Origin: an uncultured Clostridia bacterium
Lineage (GTDB): Bacteria; Bacillota; Clostridia; TANB77; UBA1234
NCBI GenBank assembly: GCA_934149305.1
Contig: CAKPEF010000009.1
Span: forward strand, 1 to 64,000
Length of the DNA: 64,000 nt
Direction of reading: 5' to 3'
Shown: positions 54,800 to 63,926 of the stretch, in pieces
Position numbering within the stretch: position 1 is the stretch's first letter
Layout: each line of letters opens with the position of its first letter
Notes under the pieces: model-generated
The model's database searches: none
Told to the model about the DNA's origin: nothing
What the model saw: the letters and a program-made list of their open reading frames with translations, nothing else
Made by a program: the position numbers and the translations under genes

Positions 54800-56641
54800 T
54801 TAAATGCATTTTGCAATTTCATTTGCAGACATATGAAATTCATCTTCGATAAAAGCAGTATCACCGTGTTTGATAAATTCATCAGGATAAGCAAAATATT
54901 GTGCATTTATATCTTTATGAGACGAAAGCAAATCTTTTATACTAGAAGAAAGTCCACCATTTATAACATTGTCTTCAATCACAATTACACTTTTAGTCTT
55001 TTTTACAGAAGTAAGAATAGTTTCTTTATCAAGTGGTTTTAAAAACCTTAAGTTTATAATTTCAAAAGATTTGTCCTTCCTAAGCTCCGCAACTTTTGTA
55101 GCAGTTAATACTGTTTTACCAAATGCAAGAATTGTAATATCAGTGCCGTGAGAGATTATTTCAGACATACCAAGTTTTATAGGAACATTTTCTTCAGAAA
55201 TCTTTGCAACATACCCATCACGAGGATATCTAATCGCAATTGGACCATTATAGTAAATTGAAAACTCAAGCATTTTCTTTAGTTCATCGCCATCTTTTGG
55301 AGCCATTATCACAAGGTTTGGAATATGCGAAAGATAAGACAAATCAAAAATTCCATGATGAGTTTCGCCATCAGCACCAACGATTCCAGCTCGGTCTATT
55401 GCAAAAACCACATGAAGTTTTTGAAGAGCAACGTCAATCATAATCTGGTCGTATGCACGCTGCAAAAATGTTGAATAAACTGCAAAAACAGGTATAAAGC
55501 CCTGCTTGGCAAGTCCTGAAGCGAATGTTACTGCGTGGCATTCTGAAATTCCAACATCAAAAAAACGATTAGGAAACATCTCTGCAAAGTCATTAAGCCC
55601 AGTACCATCTGGCATAGCTGCAGTTATTGCTAAAATTTTTTCATTCTCTTTCGCTAGCGAAACCAAAGTGCTTCCAAATTGTTTTGAATATGAATCAGAT
55701 TTCTTTGATATAGTTTCGCCAGTGTTTTTATCAAACTTTGAAATAGCGTGAAATTTGTTGGGATTTTCTTCTGCAAATTTGTAGCCTTTTCCTTTTTTAG
55801 TAACTACATGAACAAGCACGGGCTTTTTAACTCTTTTGGCTCTATTTAAAATACTTATAAGATCATTTATATCATGTCCATCGATAGGACCTAAATAAGT
55901 AAATCCAAATTGTTCAAACATAACTCCATTAGGTAAAATAAATTCACGGATAGCATTCTTAATTCCCTCAATGACTCTAATTAAAAATTTGCCCACAAAA
56001 GGAATCAGATTCAAAAATTTTCTAACATTTTTCTTAGTAGATGTATACAAAGGATTTGAACGTATTTCGTTTAGATAAGCAGAAAGATTGCCAACACTTG
56101 GCGAGATTGACATTTGATTATCATTTAAAACCACAATTAAGTTTGTATCATCAAGTTTAGCGTTATTAAGTCCCTCGAATGCAAGACCTCCTGTTAGTGA
56201 ACCATCTCCAATAACAGCTATTGCATAATTATCATTTCCTTTAAGCTTATTTGCCGTGGCAATGCCAAGAGCTGCAGAAATTGATGTGCTACTGTGCCCA
56301 GTGTCAAAAGTATCATGAATACTCTCGCGTGACTTAGGAAAGCCACTAAGTCCACCTGTTTTTCTAAGAGTAGAAAACTTATCTTTTCTTCCGGTTAAAA
56401 TCTTATGTACATAACATTGATGACCAACATCAAAAATAATTTTATCCTCTGGCGAATTAAAAACATAATGAAGAGCCATAGTAAGTTCTACAACGCCAAG
56501 ATTTGGGGCTAAATGACCACCAGTTTTTGAAATATTATCGATTAAAAATTCTCTAATTTCACTTGCAAGCTCTGGTAGCTTATTTTTATCTAATTTTTTA
56601 AAATCATCTAAAGTATTGATGTTATCTAATAAATTCGACAT
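54800..56641 (-). CDS. dxs: 1-deoxy-D-xylulose-5-phosphate synthase
   Basis: This TPP enzyme makes DXP from pyruvate and glyceraldehyde 3-phosphate, first step of the MEP isoprenoid pathway. In 613 residues it shows GHLAPNLGVVELT, the TPP motif GDGSLTGG ... NDNQMS, the second-domain DRAGIVGADGETHHG and a C-terminal transketolase domain. It is transcribed on its own against its neighbours. Its codons contain no CGG. Confidence 0.96.
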   Translation of the reverse strand: MSNLLDNINTLDDFKKLDKNKLPELASEIREFLIDNISKTGGHLAPNLGVVELTMALHYVFNSPEDKIIFDVGHQCYVHKILTGRKDKFSTLRKTGGLSGFPKSRESIHDTFDTGHSSTSISAALGIATANKLKGNDNYAIAVIGDGSLTGGLAFEGLNNAKLDDTNLIVVLNDNQMSISPSVGNLSAYLNEIRSNPLYTSTKKNVRKFLNLIPFVGKFLIRVIEGIKNAIREFILPNGVMFEQFGFTYLGPIDGHDINDLISILNRAKRVKKPVLVHVVTKKGKGYKFAEENPNKFHAISKFDKNTGETISKKSDSYSKQFGSTLVSLAKENEKILAITAAMPDGTGLNDFAEMFPNRFFDVGISECHAVTFASGLAKQGFIPVFAVYSTFLQRAYDQIMIDVALQKLHVVFAIDRAGIVGADGETHHGIFDLSYLSHIPNLVIMAPKDGDELKKMLEFSIYYNGPIAIRYPRDGYVAKISEENVPIKLGMSEIISHGTDITILAFGKTVLTATKVAELRKDKSFEIINLRFLKPLDKETILTSVKKTKSVIVIEDNVINGGLSSSIKDLLSSHKDINAQYFAYPDEFIKHGDTAFIEDEFHMSANEIAKCI

Positions 56642-56796
56642 AACAATCCTTTCTTTTTTTAAAACTTTCGTAAATTATATCATGTATATGGCAAATATTC
56701 AAACTTATGCTCATATATTTAAAATCTATTGTTAATTGTATCATAATATTGTATAATTTGTTTGATGCAAATATTAGAAGAGGGTGTTTTAATAAA

Positions 56797-57711
56797 ATGA
56801 GTGAAAAGAAAATGACTTCGATTGGTGGACAAGCAGTTATAGAGGGAGTTATGATGAGAGGACCTCATAAGATAGCGACTGCTGTTAGAAAACCGGATGG
56901 AGAAATAATAATAGATGAAAAAGAAAGCAAAAGCTTAGGCAAAATAGCAAAGGTTCCTATAATAAGAGGAGTTATTGCATTTATAAGCTCAATGGTTATA
57001 GGCGTTAAATCTTTGATGTTTTCAGCTAAATTTTATGATGTAGAAGATGAAAATAAAAAAGAGCAAAAAAAAGAAACAAAAGAAAATATGTCAGATTGGA
57101 TGATATATGGTTCAGTTATTTTGGCTATTTGCATGAGTGTTGGCTTATTTATTGTATTGCCTAATGTTATTTCAAACATATTCGTTCCAAATAAAGAAGC
57201 AAATCCAGTAATATATAACTTAGTCGAAAGCATTGTGAAAATAGCAATTTTCTTAGGATATTTGTTTGCCGTGTCACTAATGAAAGATATTCAAAGAACA
57301 TTTGAATATCACGGTGCAGAACATAAAACTATTTTTTGTTACGAAAATGGAGAAGAGCTAATACTAGAGAATGTGAAAAAATACAGCAGATTTCATCCGA
57401 GATGTGGAACTAGCTTTTTATTATTTGTAGTCATAATAAGCATAATAGTTTTTTCATTAGTGGGTGTGTACGAAAATCCATTTATAAATTTAGGTTTAAG
57501 ATTGCTACTACTACCTTTAGTTGCAGGTATATCATATGAAATAATAAAATTTGCTGGCAGAAGCACAAGTAAGTACATAACATGGCTTAATGCACCAGGC
57601 AAGTGGCTTCAAAGATTAACAACAAGAGAACCAGATGAAAAGCAAATTGAAGTTGCAATAGCAGCATTAAAAGCTGTTATACCAGAAAACAAGGACGATG
57701 ATATATGGTAA
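56797..57711 (+). CDS. DUF1385 membrane protein (YqhQ-like)
   Basis: The 304-residue protein carries the DUF1385 hallmarks IGGQAVIEGVMMRGP (about 7-21) and FEYHGAEHKTIFCYENG (about 172-188), with four or so membrane helices. The role is unknown, but it typically stands next to prmC/prfA as here; it overlaps prmC by 7 bp. ATG 56797 follows AGAGGGTG. Confidence 0.9.
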   Translation: MSEKKMTSIGGQAVIEGVMMRGPHKIATAVRKPDGEIIIDEKESKSLGKIAKVPIIRGVIAFISSMVIGVKSLMFSAKFYDVEDENKKEQKKETKENMSDWMIYGSVILAICMSVGLFIVLPNVISNIFVPNKEANPVIYNLVESIVKIAIFLGYLFAVSLMKDIQRTFEYHGAEHKTIFCYENGEELILENVKKYSRFHPRCGTSFLLFVVIISIIVFSLVGVYENPFINLGLRLLLLPLVAGISYEIIKFAGRSTSKYITWLNAPGKWLQRLTTREPDEKQIEVAIAALKAVIPENKDDDIW

Positions 57712-58517
57712 AAGATATAAATGAAGTATTAAGAGAAGCGAAAAGTATCTTAAAAGCAAATGAAATAGATGAAAGAGAAGCAAGGTTATTACTTGCTTTT
57801 TCTTTAGAAACGACAATAGAAAAATTGTTTATAAAAAAGGATATAACAGGAATCGAATATAACAAATATATAAAAATAATAAAAAAAAGAGCCGAAGGCA
57901 TGCCTTATGCGTATATAACGGGACATAAAGAATTTATGAAATTAGATTTTATCGTAAATAAAAATGTTTTGATTCCTAGAGAAGACACAGAAATCTTAGT
58001 AGAAGAAACAATAAAATTAAACAAAAAGAAAATACTAGACATGTGCACTGGAAGTGGTTGCATAGCAATAAGTCTTGCAAAATACATAGATAATGCAAAA
58101 GTAGATGGTGTAGATATTAGCAAAAGAGCGCTTACAATAGCGAAGCTAAATGCAAAGCAAAATAATGTGAATGTAAACTTTATAAATTCAAATTTATTTG
58201 AAGAAGTGACTAGTACATATGATGTGATAGTTTCAAATCCGCCATATATAAGAAAAAGGGACATGGAGAACTTACAAAAAGAAGTAATAAGAGAACCAGA
58301 AAAGGCATTAGATGGCGGAGAAGATGGATTATATTTTTATAAAAAAATAATAAAAGAAGCAAAGAAATATTTAAATGAAGAGGGATACTTAATATTTGAA
58401 ATAGGTTTTGACCAAGCAAAAAAAGTATCAGAGTTATTGAAAAAATATAATTATAAAAATATAGAAGTAATAAAAGATTTATCTAAAAATGATAGAGTTG
58501 TAAAAGCTCAAAAATAA
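57705..58517 (+). CDS. prmC: Release factor glutamine methyltransferase PrmC
   Basis: The 270-residue SAM enzyme methylates the GGQ glutamine of RF1 and RF2. It has an N-terminal helical domain, a SAM site (LDMCTGSGCIAISLAKY) and the catalytic SNPPYI motif (about 177-182). It supports efficient termination. prfA is not adjacent. Confidence 0.95.
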   Translation: MVKDINEVLREAKSILKANEIDEREARLLLAFSLETTIEKLFIKKDITGIEYNKYIKIIKKRAEGMPYAYITGHKEFMKLDFIVNKNVLIPREDTEILVEETIKLNKKKILDMCTGSGCIAISLAKYIDNAKVDGVDISKRALTIAKLNAKQNNVNVNFINSNLFEEVTSTYDVIVSNPPYIRKRDMENLQKEVIREPEKALDGGEDGLYFYKKIIKEAKKYLNEEGYLIFEIGFDQAKKVSELLKKYNYKNIEVIKDLSKNDRVVKAQK

Positions 58518-58532
58518 AAGGGGAGATAGAAA

Positions 58533-59471
58533 GTGTCTTTTTCATCTGAACTAAAAGAAGAACTAAGTAAAATAAGCAATCATAATAACGAATGTTGCAA
58601 AATGGCAGAACTTGCAGGCTATTTAATAACAAATTGTAATGTTGTAAAAGAAAATGGAGAATTTATATTAAAAATGACAACAGAAAATTCTTCAGCAATA
58701 AAAAGAGTGTATAATGCGTTTAAGAAAATATATGGAATAGAACCAATAACAAATGTTACAAGAGAAACAACCGATAATGGAATGTTATTTGAACTTTATG
58801 TATCAGATAAAAAAGACTTGCAAAAAATATTTGAAAACTCACTTATAAATATAGATGCAAATTTGCAAATCGTGATAGATGATAAAGGAAAAATAAAAGA
58901 AAAAGAATGTTGTATGAAAGCATTTTTAAGAGGGGTATTCTTAGGCACGGGTTCAATTGCAACACCTGAAAATGCAAATCACTTAGAAATAGTATTAAAT
59001 AATGTTGAAAATGCAAATTTTATAAATAGTATATTGCATGAACTTGGAGTAAATGCAAAGATAATAAAAAGAAAAAAATCAACAGTTCTATATCTAAAAG
59101 ACGCAGAGGAAATTTCAAAATTTTTAGTAATAATAGGCTCTAACATAAGCGTATTATCTTATGAACAAACGAGAGTAATGAAAGAATATAGAAATGATAT
59201 AAACAGAAAAATAAATTGCGAGGTTGCTAATATGGATAAGGTTGCAACAGCGGCATCAAATCAATTAAATGATATAATGTTAATAAAAAGTAAAAATAGA
59301 TTTATGGAGCTTTCAAAAGAACTTCAAGACGTTGCATTACTAAGAGAAAAAAATCCAGAAGCAAGTTTAGAAAAAATAGGAGAAATGTTAGAGCCAAGAC
59401 TTAGTAAAGCAGGGGTAAGTCACAGATTTAAAAAGATAAAGCAAATAGCAGATGAATTGCGTAATGAATAG
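58533..59471 (+). CDS. whiA: DNA-binding protein WhiA
   Basis: The 312-residue protein combines two LAGLIDADG-type halves (AELAGYLI; AFLRGVFLGTGSI) with a C-terminal HTH (EKIGEMLEPRLSKAGVSHRFKKI). It is involved in division and chromosome segregation in Firmicutes. The start is GTG 58533 after GGGGAG. Here it lacks the usual rapZ and yvcK neighbours. Confidence 0.94.
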   Translation: MSFSSELKEELSKISNHNNECCKMAELAGYLITNCNVVKENGEFILKMTTENSSAIKRVYNAFKKIYGIEPITNVTRETTDNGMLFELYVSDKKDLQKIFENSLINIDANLQIVIDDKGKIKEKECCMKAFLRGVFLGTGSIATPENANHLEIVLNNVENANFINSILHELGVNAKIIKRKKSTVLYLKDAEEISKFLVIIGSNISVLSYEQTRVMKEYRNDINRKINCEVANMDKVATAASNQLNDIMLIKSKNRFMELSKELQDVALLREKNPEASLEKIGEMLEPRLSKAGVSHRFKKIKQIADELRNE

Positions 59472-59512
59472 ATACAACTAGAAATAATCTAGAACATTAA
59501 GGGAGAATAACC

Positions 59513-60580
59513 ATGAAATCAATATACATACATATTCCATATTGTAAACAAAAATGCTTGTATTGCGACTTTAACTCATATTCGAATAAAGAAGATACAA
59601 TAAATAAGTATTTTGACGCACTGATAGAAGAAATAAAATCGTATAATATAAAAGAATTAAACACAATATATTTTGGAGGAGGTACGCCATCATTTGTAGA
59701 TAGCAAGTATATAAGAGAGATAATGTCGATTCTTCCAAAAGCAAACGAAGTGACACTAGAACTAAATCCAGGAACAGTGAATAAAGAAAAATTGGCAGAA
59801 TATAAAAATATAGGAATAAATAGATTAAGCATGGGACTTCAAGCAATTCAAAATGATATTTTAAAAGAAATAGGCAGAATACACACTCTAAATGACTTTG
59901 AAGAAGCATTTAAATTAGCAAGAAGTGTTGGCTTTAATAATATAAATGTAGATTTAATGCATGGTTTGCCAAATCAGTCAGTGCAAGATTTTAAAGATAG
60001 TGTAGATTATTTAGTGAAATTAGGACCAGAGCATATATCATGTTATTCTCTTATATTGCATAATGATGTTTTCAAAAACTTGCCAACAGAGGAAGATGAA
60101 CGAAAGATGTATTATTATGCAAAAGAAAAATTAAAAGAAAGCGGATATATTCATTATGAGATATCTAATTTTGCAAAAAGTGGAAAAGAATCAAAACATA
60201 ATCTAGTTTATTGGAATCAAGAAGAATATGTAGGCGTTGGTGCTGGTGCAAGCTCATATTTAAACGGCGAAAGATATACAAATGTATCTAGCATAGAAGA
60301 ATATATAAAACGAATAAATAGAGGCGAAAGTGTAAATATAATAGAAGAAAAACAAAATTCGGAAGATAAGCTAAATGAATATATGATATTAAAATTAAGG
60401 CTTATAAAAGGTGTAAATATAAAAGAAACGAACGAAAAATTTAAAACAGATATAGTAAAAAAATACGAAAAAAGTTTAGAAAAACTAAAAAAACTTGGAC
60501 TAATAAAAATAGATGAAAACATATATCTTACAGATAAAGGCTTAGACCTAGCAAACATTGTGTGGGAAGAATTTATATAA
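59513..60580 (+). CDS. hemW: HemW-like radical SAM protein
   Basis: The 355-residue protein has a radical SAM motif YIHIPYCKQKCLYCDFNSY (CxxxCxxC at residues 10-17), the GGGTPS motif and a C-terminal HemW winged domain. HemW-type proteins deliver haem; older annotation is oxygen-independent coproporphyrinogen oxidase. In an anaerobe without visible haem genes the target is unclear. Confidence 0.9.
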   Translation: MKSIYIHIPYCKQKCLYCDFNSYSNKEDTINKYFDALIEEIKSYNIKELNTIYFGGGTPSFVDSKYIREIMSILPKANEVTLELNPGTVNKEKLAEYKNIGINRLSMGLQAIQNDILKEIGRIHTLNDFEEAFKLARSVGFNNINVDLMHGLPNQSVQDFKDSVDYLVKLGPEHISCYSLILHNDVFKNLPTEEDERKMYYYAKEKLKESGYIHYEISNFAKSGKESKHNLVYWNQEEYVGVGAGASSYLNGERYTNVSSIEEYIKRINRGESVNIIEEKQNSEDKLNEYMILKLRLIKGVNIKETNEKFKTDIVKKYEKSLEKLKKLGLIKIDENIYLTDKGLDLANIVWEEFI

Positions 60581-60636
60581 ACCAAACCTTTCCAGAATTA
60601 CAAATAAAAAAACAGTTAATACTATGTGTGAGAGCG

Positions 60637-60719
60637 GGAAGTGTAAATTAACTTATAAAATAAAATATACTGTATAAAATGTAGCGGAGCACAGTGTGCT
60701 CCATAAAATTAACACAACC
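60637..60719. repeat. MITE-like repeat family B, short form
   Basis: GGAAGTGTAAATTAAC at the left, perfect core GGAGCACAGTGTGCTCC, then ATTAACACAACC. At 83 bp it is the smallest copy that keeps both ends. Confidence 0.85.
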
Positions 60720-60742
60720 TGATAGCGAAGGGAGGTAAAAAT

Positions 60743-60946
60743 ATGAGAGGATTATATAACACAGCTCTTACACTTTTAATAATCGGAGGAATAAATTGGG
60801 GACTTATAGGATTATTTAACTACAATTTAGTTGATGCCCTATTTGGAAGTGCTACTTGGATCACAAGACTTGTATATATAGTAGTTGGTGCATCTGCAAT
60901 TTGCTCTTTTGGATTATTTGCTAGAACAGCAGAAAGAGATAGATAA
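60743..60946 (+). CDS. DUF378 small membrane protein
   Basis: The 67-residue protein has two membrane helices (about 7-24 and 37-58) and the DUF378 signatures GGINWGLIGLFNYNLV and RLVYIVVGASAI. The function is unknown. A GGGAGG site lies just upstream. Confidence 0.9.
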   Translation: MRGLYNTALTLLIIGGINWGLIGLFNYNLVDALFGSATWITRLVYIVVGASAICSFGLFARTAERDR

Positions 60947-61001
60947 ATAAAATGCATGGTATTCTAAGACCATGCAAATATACATAAAGGGAGGCAAACA
61001 A

Positions 61002-61557
61002 ATGAATAAAATAACTTTAGAAAAAATCGAAAAACTATTTATGTATTTTATCATGTATTCAGTAATAGGCTGGACATATGAAGTGTTTTTAGAAACAGTC
61101 ATTTATAAATGGGGCTTTTCAAACAGAGGAGTACTATTTGGCCCATATTGTCCAGTATACGGATTTGGAGTGCTCATATTCCTATTTACAGTGTATCCAA
61201 TCATAAAAGATAAACCAATAAAAAAGAGACTCCTATACATACCAATAGTGTTTATCGGTTGCATGGTAATCGCCACTCTTTTAGAATTGCTTACATCATA
61301 TTTGTGCGAATTAACGATGGGCTCATGGCCATGGCAAACATATGCAAGAGATTATAAAATACATTTTCAAGGAAGAATAGCATTAAGTCCAAGCATAAGA
61401 TTTGGTCTTGGCGGAACAGTATTTTTATACATATTGCAACCAGTATTTGAAAAACTAATGCAAAAGCTTCGGAGCAAAGAAGATAAACATTATATCAATA
61501 TCATTAGCTATAGTAATGCTAATCGATGTGCTTTATACATTTATATTAAAAAAATAA
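61002..61557 (+). CDS. PF06541-type membrane protein (putative ABC transporter permease), with +1 shift at CGG
   Basis: The protein has four or five membrane helices and the family pattern SVIGWTYEVFLET ... FLFGPYCPVYGFG-like stretch, ELLTSYLCE. CGG at 61470-61472 (CTT CGG A) after 156 codons; skipping C gives GAKKINIISISLAIVMLIDV, a proper last membrane helix, ending at 61557 (184 residues). Here, unlike elsewhere, the unshifted frame is longer (231 residues) but its tail is an improbable Asn/Tyr/Lys sequence. Family function is unproven. Confidence 0.78.
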
Positions 61558-61735
61558 ATATTTCAAATCAAAACTTATATATTTTATTAAAAAAAGAAAT
61601 TCTTTTTACAATAGCATATATAAGTTTTAATTGGATTAACTTTCAAAAAAATATATTTCTTTTTTAATATTATTAGTATATAATGAAAAAGCAGTTAAGG
61701 TAATAACTAGCAACATAAGAGAGAGGAAGATTTAA

Positions 61736-62644
61736 ATGTCATTTTTTAACAAACTAAAAGAGGGACTTGCTAAAACAAAAGGAAGTTTTGATGAAAAAAT
61801 AAACAATGTATTTGCAAATTTTAGAAAAGTAGATGAAGAACTAATGGATGAGCTAGAGGAGGCACTAATATTATCAGATGTTGGTCCTACTACAGCTTCA
61901 GATATAATAGATGATTTGAGATTAACAATAAAAAGAAACAAAATAGAAGATGCGGAATTAGTTAAAGAGGAATTAAAAAAGAAAATAGAAGCAATATTAA
62001 ATAGCAACGATAATGAATTGAAACTAGAAACAAAACCATCAGTTATACTAGTTGTTGGTGTTAATGGTGCAGGAAAAACAACATCAATAGGAAAGATGGC
62101 TGCAAATTTCAAAAAAGAAGGCAAAAAAGTTTTAGTGGCAGCCGCTGATACATTTAGAGCTGCGGCAATAGAGCAGTTAGAAGTTTGGGTAGATAGAGCA
62201 GGAGTTGATATATTAAAGAGACCAGAGGGGTCAGACCCTGCCTCTGTAGTTTTTGATGCATCTAAAAAAGCAAAAGAAGAAAACTACGACATCTTAATAG
62301 TAGATACAGCAGGACGTTTACATACAAAGAAAAACCTAATGGATGAATTGAATAAAATTCAAAGAATAATAGATAAAGAATTGGCAGATTGTTCACAAGA
62401 AATTTTAATAGTACTAGATGGTACAACAGGACAAAATGCTTTGATTCAAGCAAAAGAATTTTCAGAAGTTACAAAAATAACAGGAATAGTTCTTACTAAA
62501 TTAGATGGAACAGCAAAAGGTGGAGTTGTTATAGGAATATGCAATGAACTAAAAATTCCAGTAAAATATATTGGTGTTGGTGAAAAAATAGATGACCTAC
62601 AAAAATTTAGTTCAGAAGACTTCATAAAAGCAATATTAGACTAA
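61736..62644 (+). CDS. ftsY: Signal recognition particle receptor FtsY
   Basis: The 302-residue SRP GTPase lacks the long acidic A domain and consists of the NG domain. It shows GVNGAGKTTS (G1), DTFRAAAIEQL, DTAGRLHTK (G3), TKLDGTAKGG (G4) and GVGEKIDDL. It receives ribosome-nascent chains at the membrane. The ffh gene is not visible. rimO starts 17 bp downstream. Confidence 0.96.
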   Translation: MSFFNKLKEGLAKTKGSFDEKINNVFANFRKVDEELMDELEEALILSDVGPTTASDIIDDLRLTIKRNKIEDAELVKEELKKKIEAILNSNDNELKLETKPSVILVVGVNGAGKTTSIGKMAANFKKEGKKVLVAAADTFRAAAIEQLEVWVDRAGVDILKRPEGSDPASVVFDASKKAKEENYDILIVDTAGRLHTKKNLMDELNKIQRIIDKELADCSQEILIVLDGTTGQNALIQAKEFSEVTKITGIVLTKLDGTAKGGVVIGICNELKIPVKYIGVGEKIDDLQKFSSEDFIKAILD

Positions 62645-62661
62645 AATCGGGGGTAATTAGA

Positions 62662-63925
62662 TTGCAAAAAATAGGTTTTATATCACTTCGGGTGTAGCAA
62701 AAATCTAGTAGATACTGAAATGATGATAGGATATTACAAAGAAAAAGGATATGAGATTGTAAATAATCCAGAAGAGGCAGAAATATTAGTCATTAACACA
62801 TGTGGATTTATAGAATCGGCCAAGAAAGAAGCAATTGATACGATTCTTGAAATGGCAGATTATAAATCTAAAAGCTGCAAAAAGTTAATAGTGACTGGTT
62901 GTCTAGTAGAAAGATACAAAGAAGAGCTAGAAAAAGCCTTGCCAGAAGTGGATTTATTTATACCTATAAAAGAATATGATAAAATATTTGATAAACTAGA
63001 TTATATGAAGAGAACAATAACAACAGGCCAAAATTATGCGTACTTAAGAATTGCGGATGGCTGTAGCAACTATTGTACATATTGTGCTATTCCGTATATA
63101 AGAGGTCCATTAAAAAGTAGAACCTTAGAAGATGTACTAGAAGAGGCAAAAAGATTATCAAAAGAAGGATACAAAGAGATAATTTTAGTTGCACAAGATA
63201 CTGCAAGATATGGTATGGACATATATGGCGAAAGCAAACTTGTTGAACTTTTAAAAGAACTTTGTAAGCTAGATTTCAAATGGATTAGATTTTTATATGC
63301 ATATCCTGAAATGATTACAGATGAGTTAATAGATGTAGTGGCAAATAACGAGAAGATTTGCAATTACTTTGATATTCCAATACAACACATATCAGACACA
63401 GTTCTAAAAAGAATGGGTAGAAAAAGTAATGGAGCCTCAATACGAGAAGTAATTCAAAAGATAAGAAACAAAATACCAGATGTAGTAATTAGAACCTCAC
63501 TAATAGTAGGTTTTCCAGGCGAGAAAGAAAGTGACTTTGATGAGCTTTATAGCTTTGTAAAAGAAACTAAATTCGAAAGATTGGGTGTATTTAAATACTC
63601 AAAAGAAGAGGGAACGCCAGCTGTTAAATTAAAAGCACAAATACCAGAAGAAAGAAAAGAAGAAAGATACGATCAAATAATGTCTTTGCAACAAGAAGTG
63701 TCAGCTGAAAACAATCAAAAAATAATAGGTCAAAAATTAGAATGTATAATAGATGGACTAACAGACGATGGTGAAATGTATGTGACACGTTCATATAGAG
63801 ATGTGCCGGATACAGATGGATTTGTATTTGTAAATAAAGAGAAAGAACATAAAGTAGGCGACTTTATAGAATGCATCGTAAAAGAAGCATACGAATACGA
63901 TTTGACAGCTGAAGAATCAAAATAA
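62662..63925 (+). CDS. rimO: Ribosomal protein S12 methylthiotransferase RimO, with +1 shift at CGG
   Basis: This radical SAM enzyme with two [4Fe-4S] clusters adds a methylthio group to Asp of S12 near the decoding centre. It starts at TTG 62662 (GGGGGTAATT upstream). After nine codons (MQKIGFISL) CGG at 62689-62691 must lose its C to read GCSKNLVDTEM, which carries the first cluster cysteine. Without the skip translation ends after two codons. The radical SAM motif is CSNYCTYCAIPYIRG and a TRAM domain closes the chain. Total 420 residues. Confidence 0.9.
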
Positions 63926-63926
63926 A

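Noticed and set aside
22018..63925. The frameshifts as ordinary pseudogenes
   Set aside because: All 13 are the same one-base event at CGG, in exactly one codon phase, in essential genes that are otherwise intact over their full length. Random decay gives mixed lesions, as in the sigma-factor remnant at 1646.
22018..63925. The extra C as a sequencing or assembly artefact at TTGG
   Set aside because: Many TTGG stretches are unaffected (for example 11635 and 11694). The C always falls exactly at the start of a Gly codon, never in other phases, and it also follows CTA, ACC and AAG and occurs on both strands. Raw reads would still be the final test.
22018..63925. CGG reassigned to another amino acid
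   Set aside because: A reassigned three-base codon would not restore the downstream frame. One base has to be skipped or a four-base codon read.
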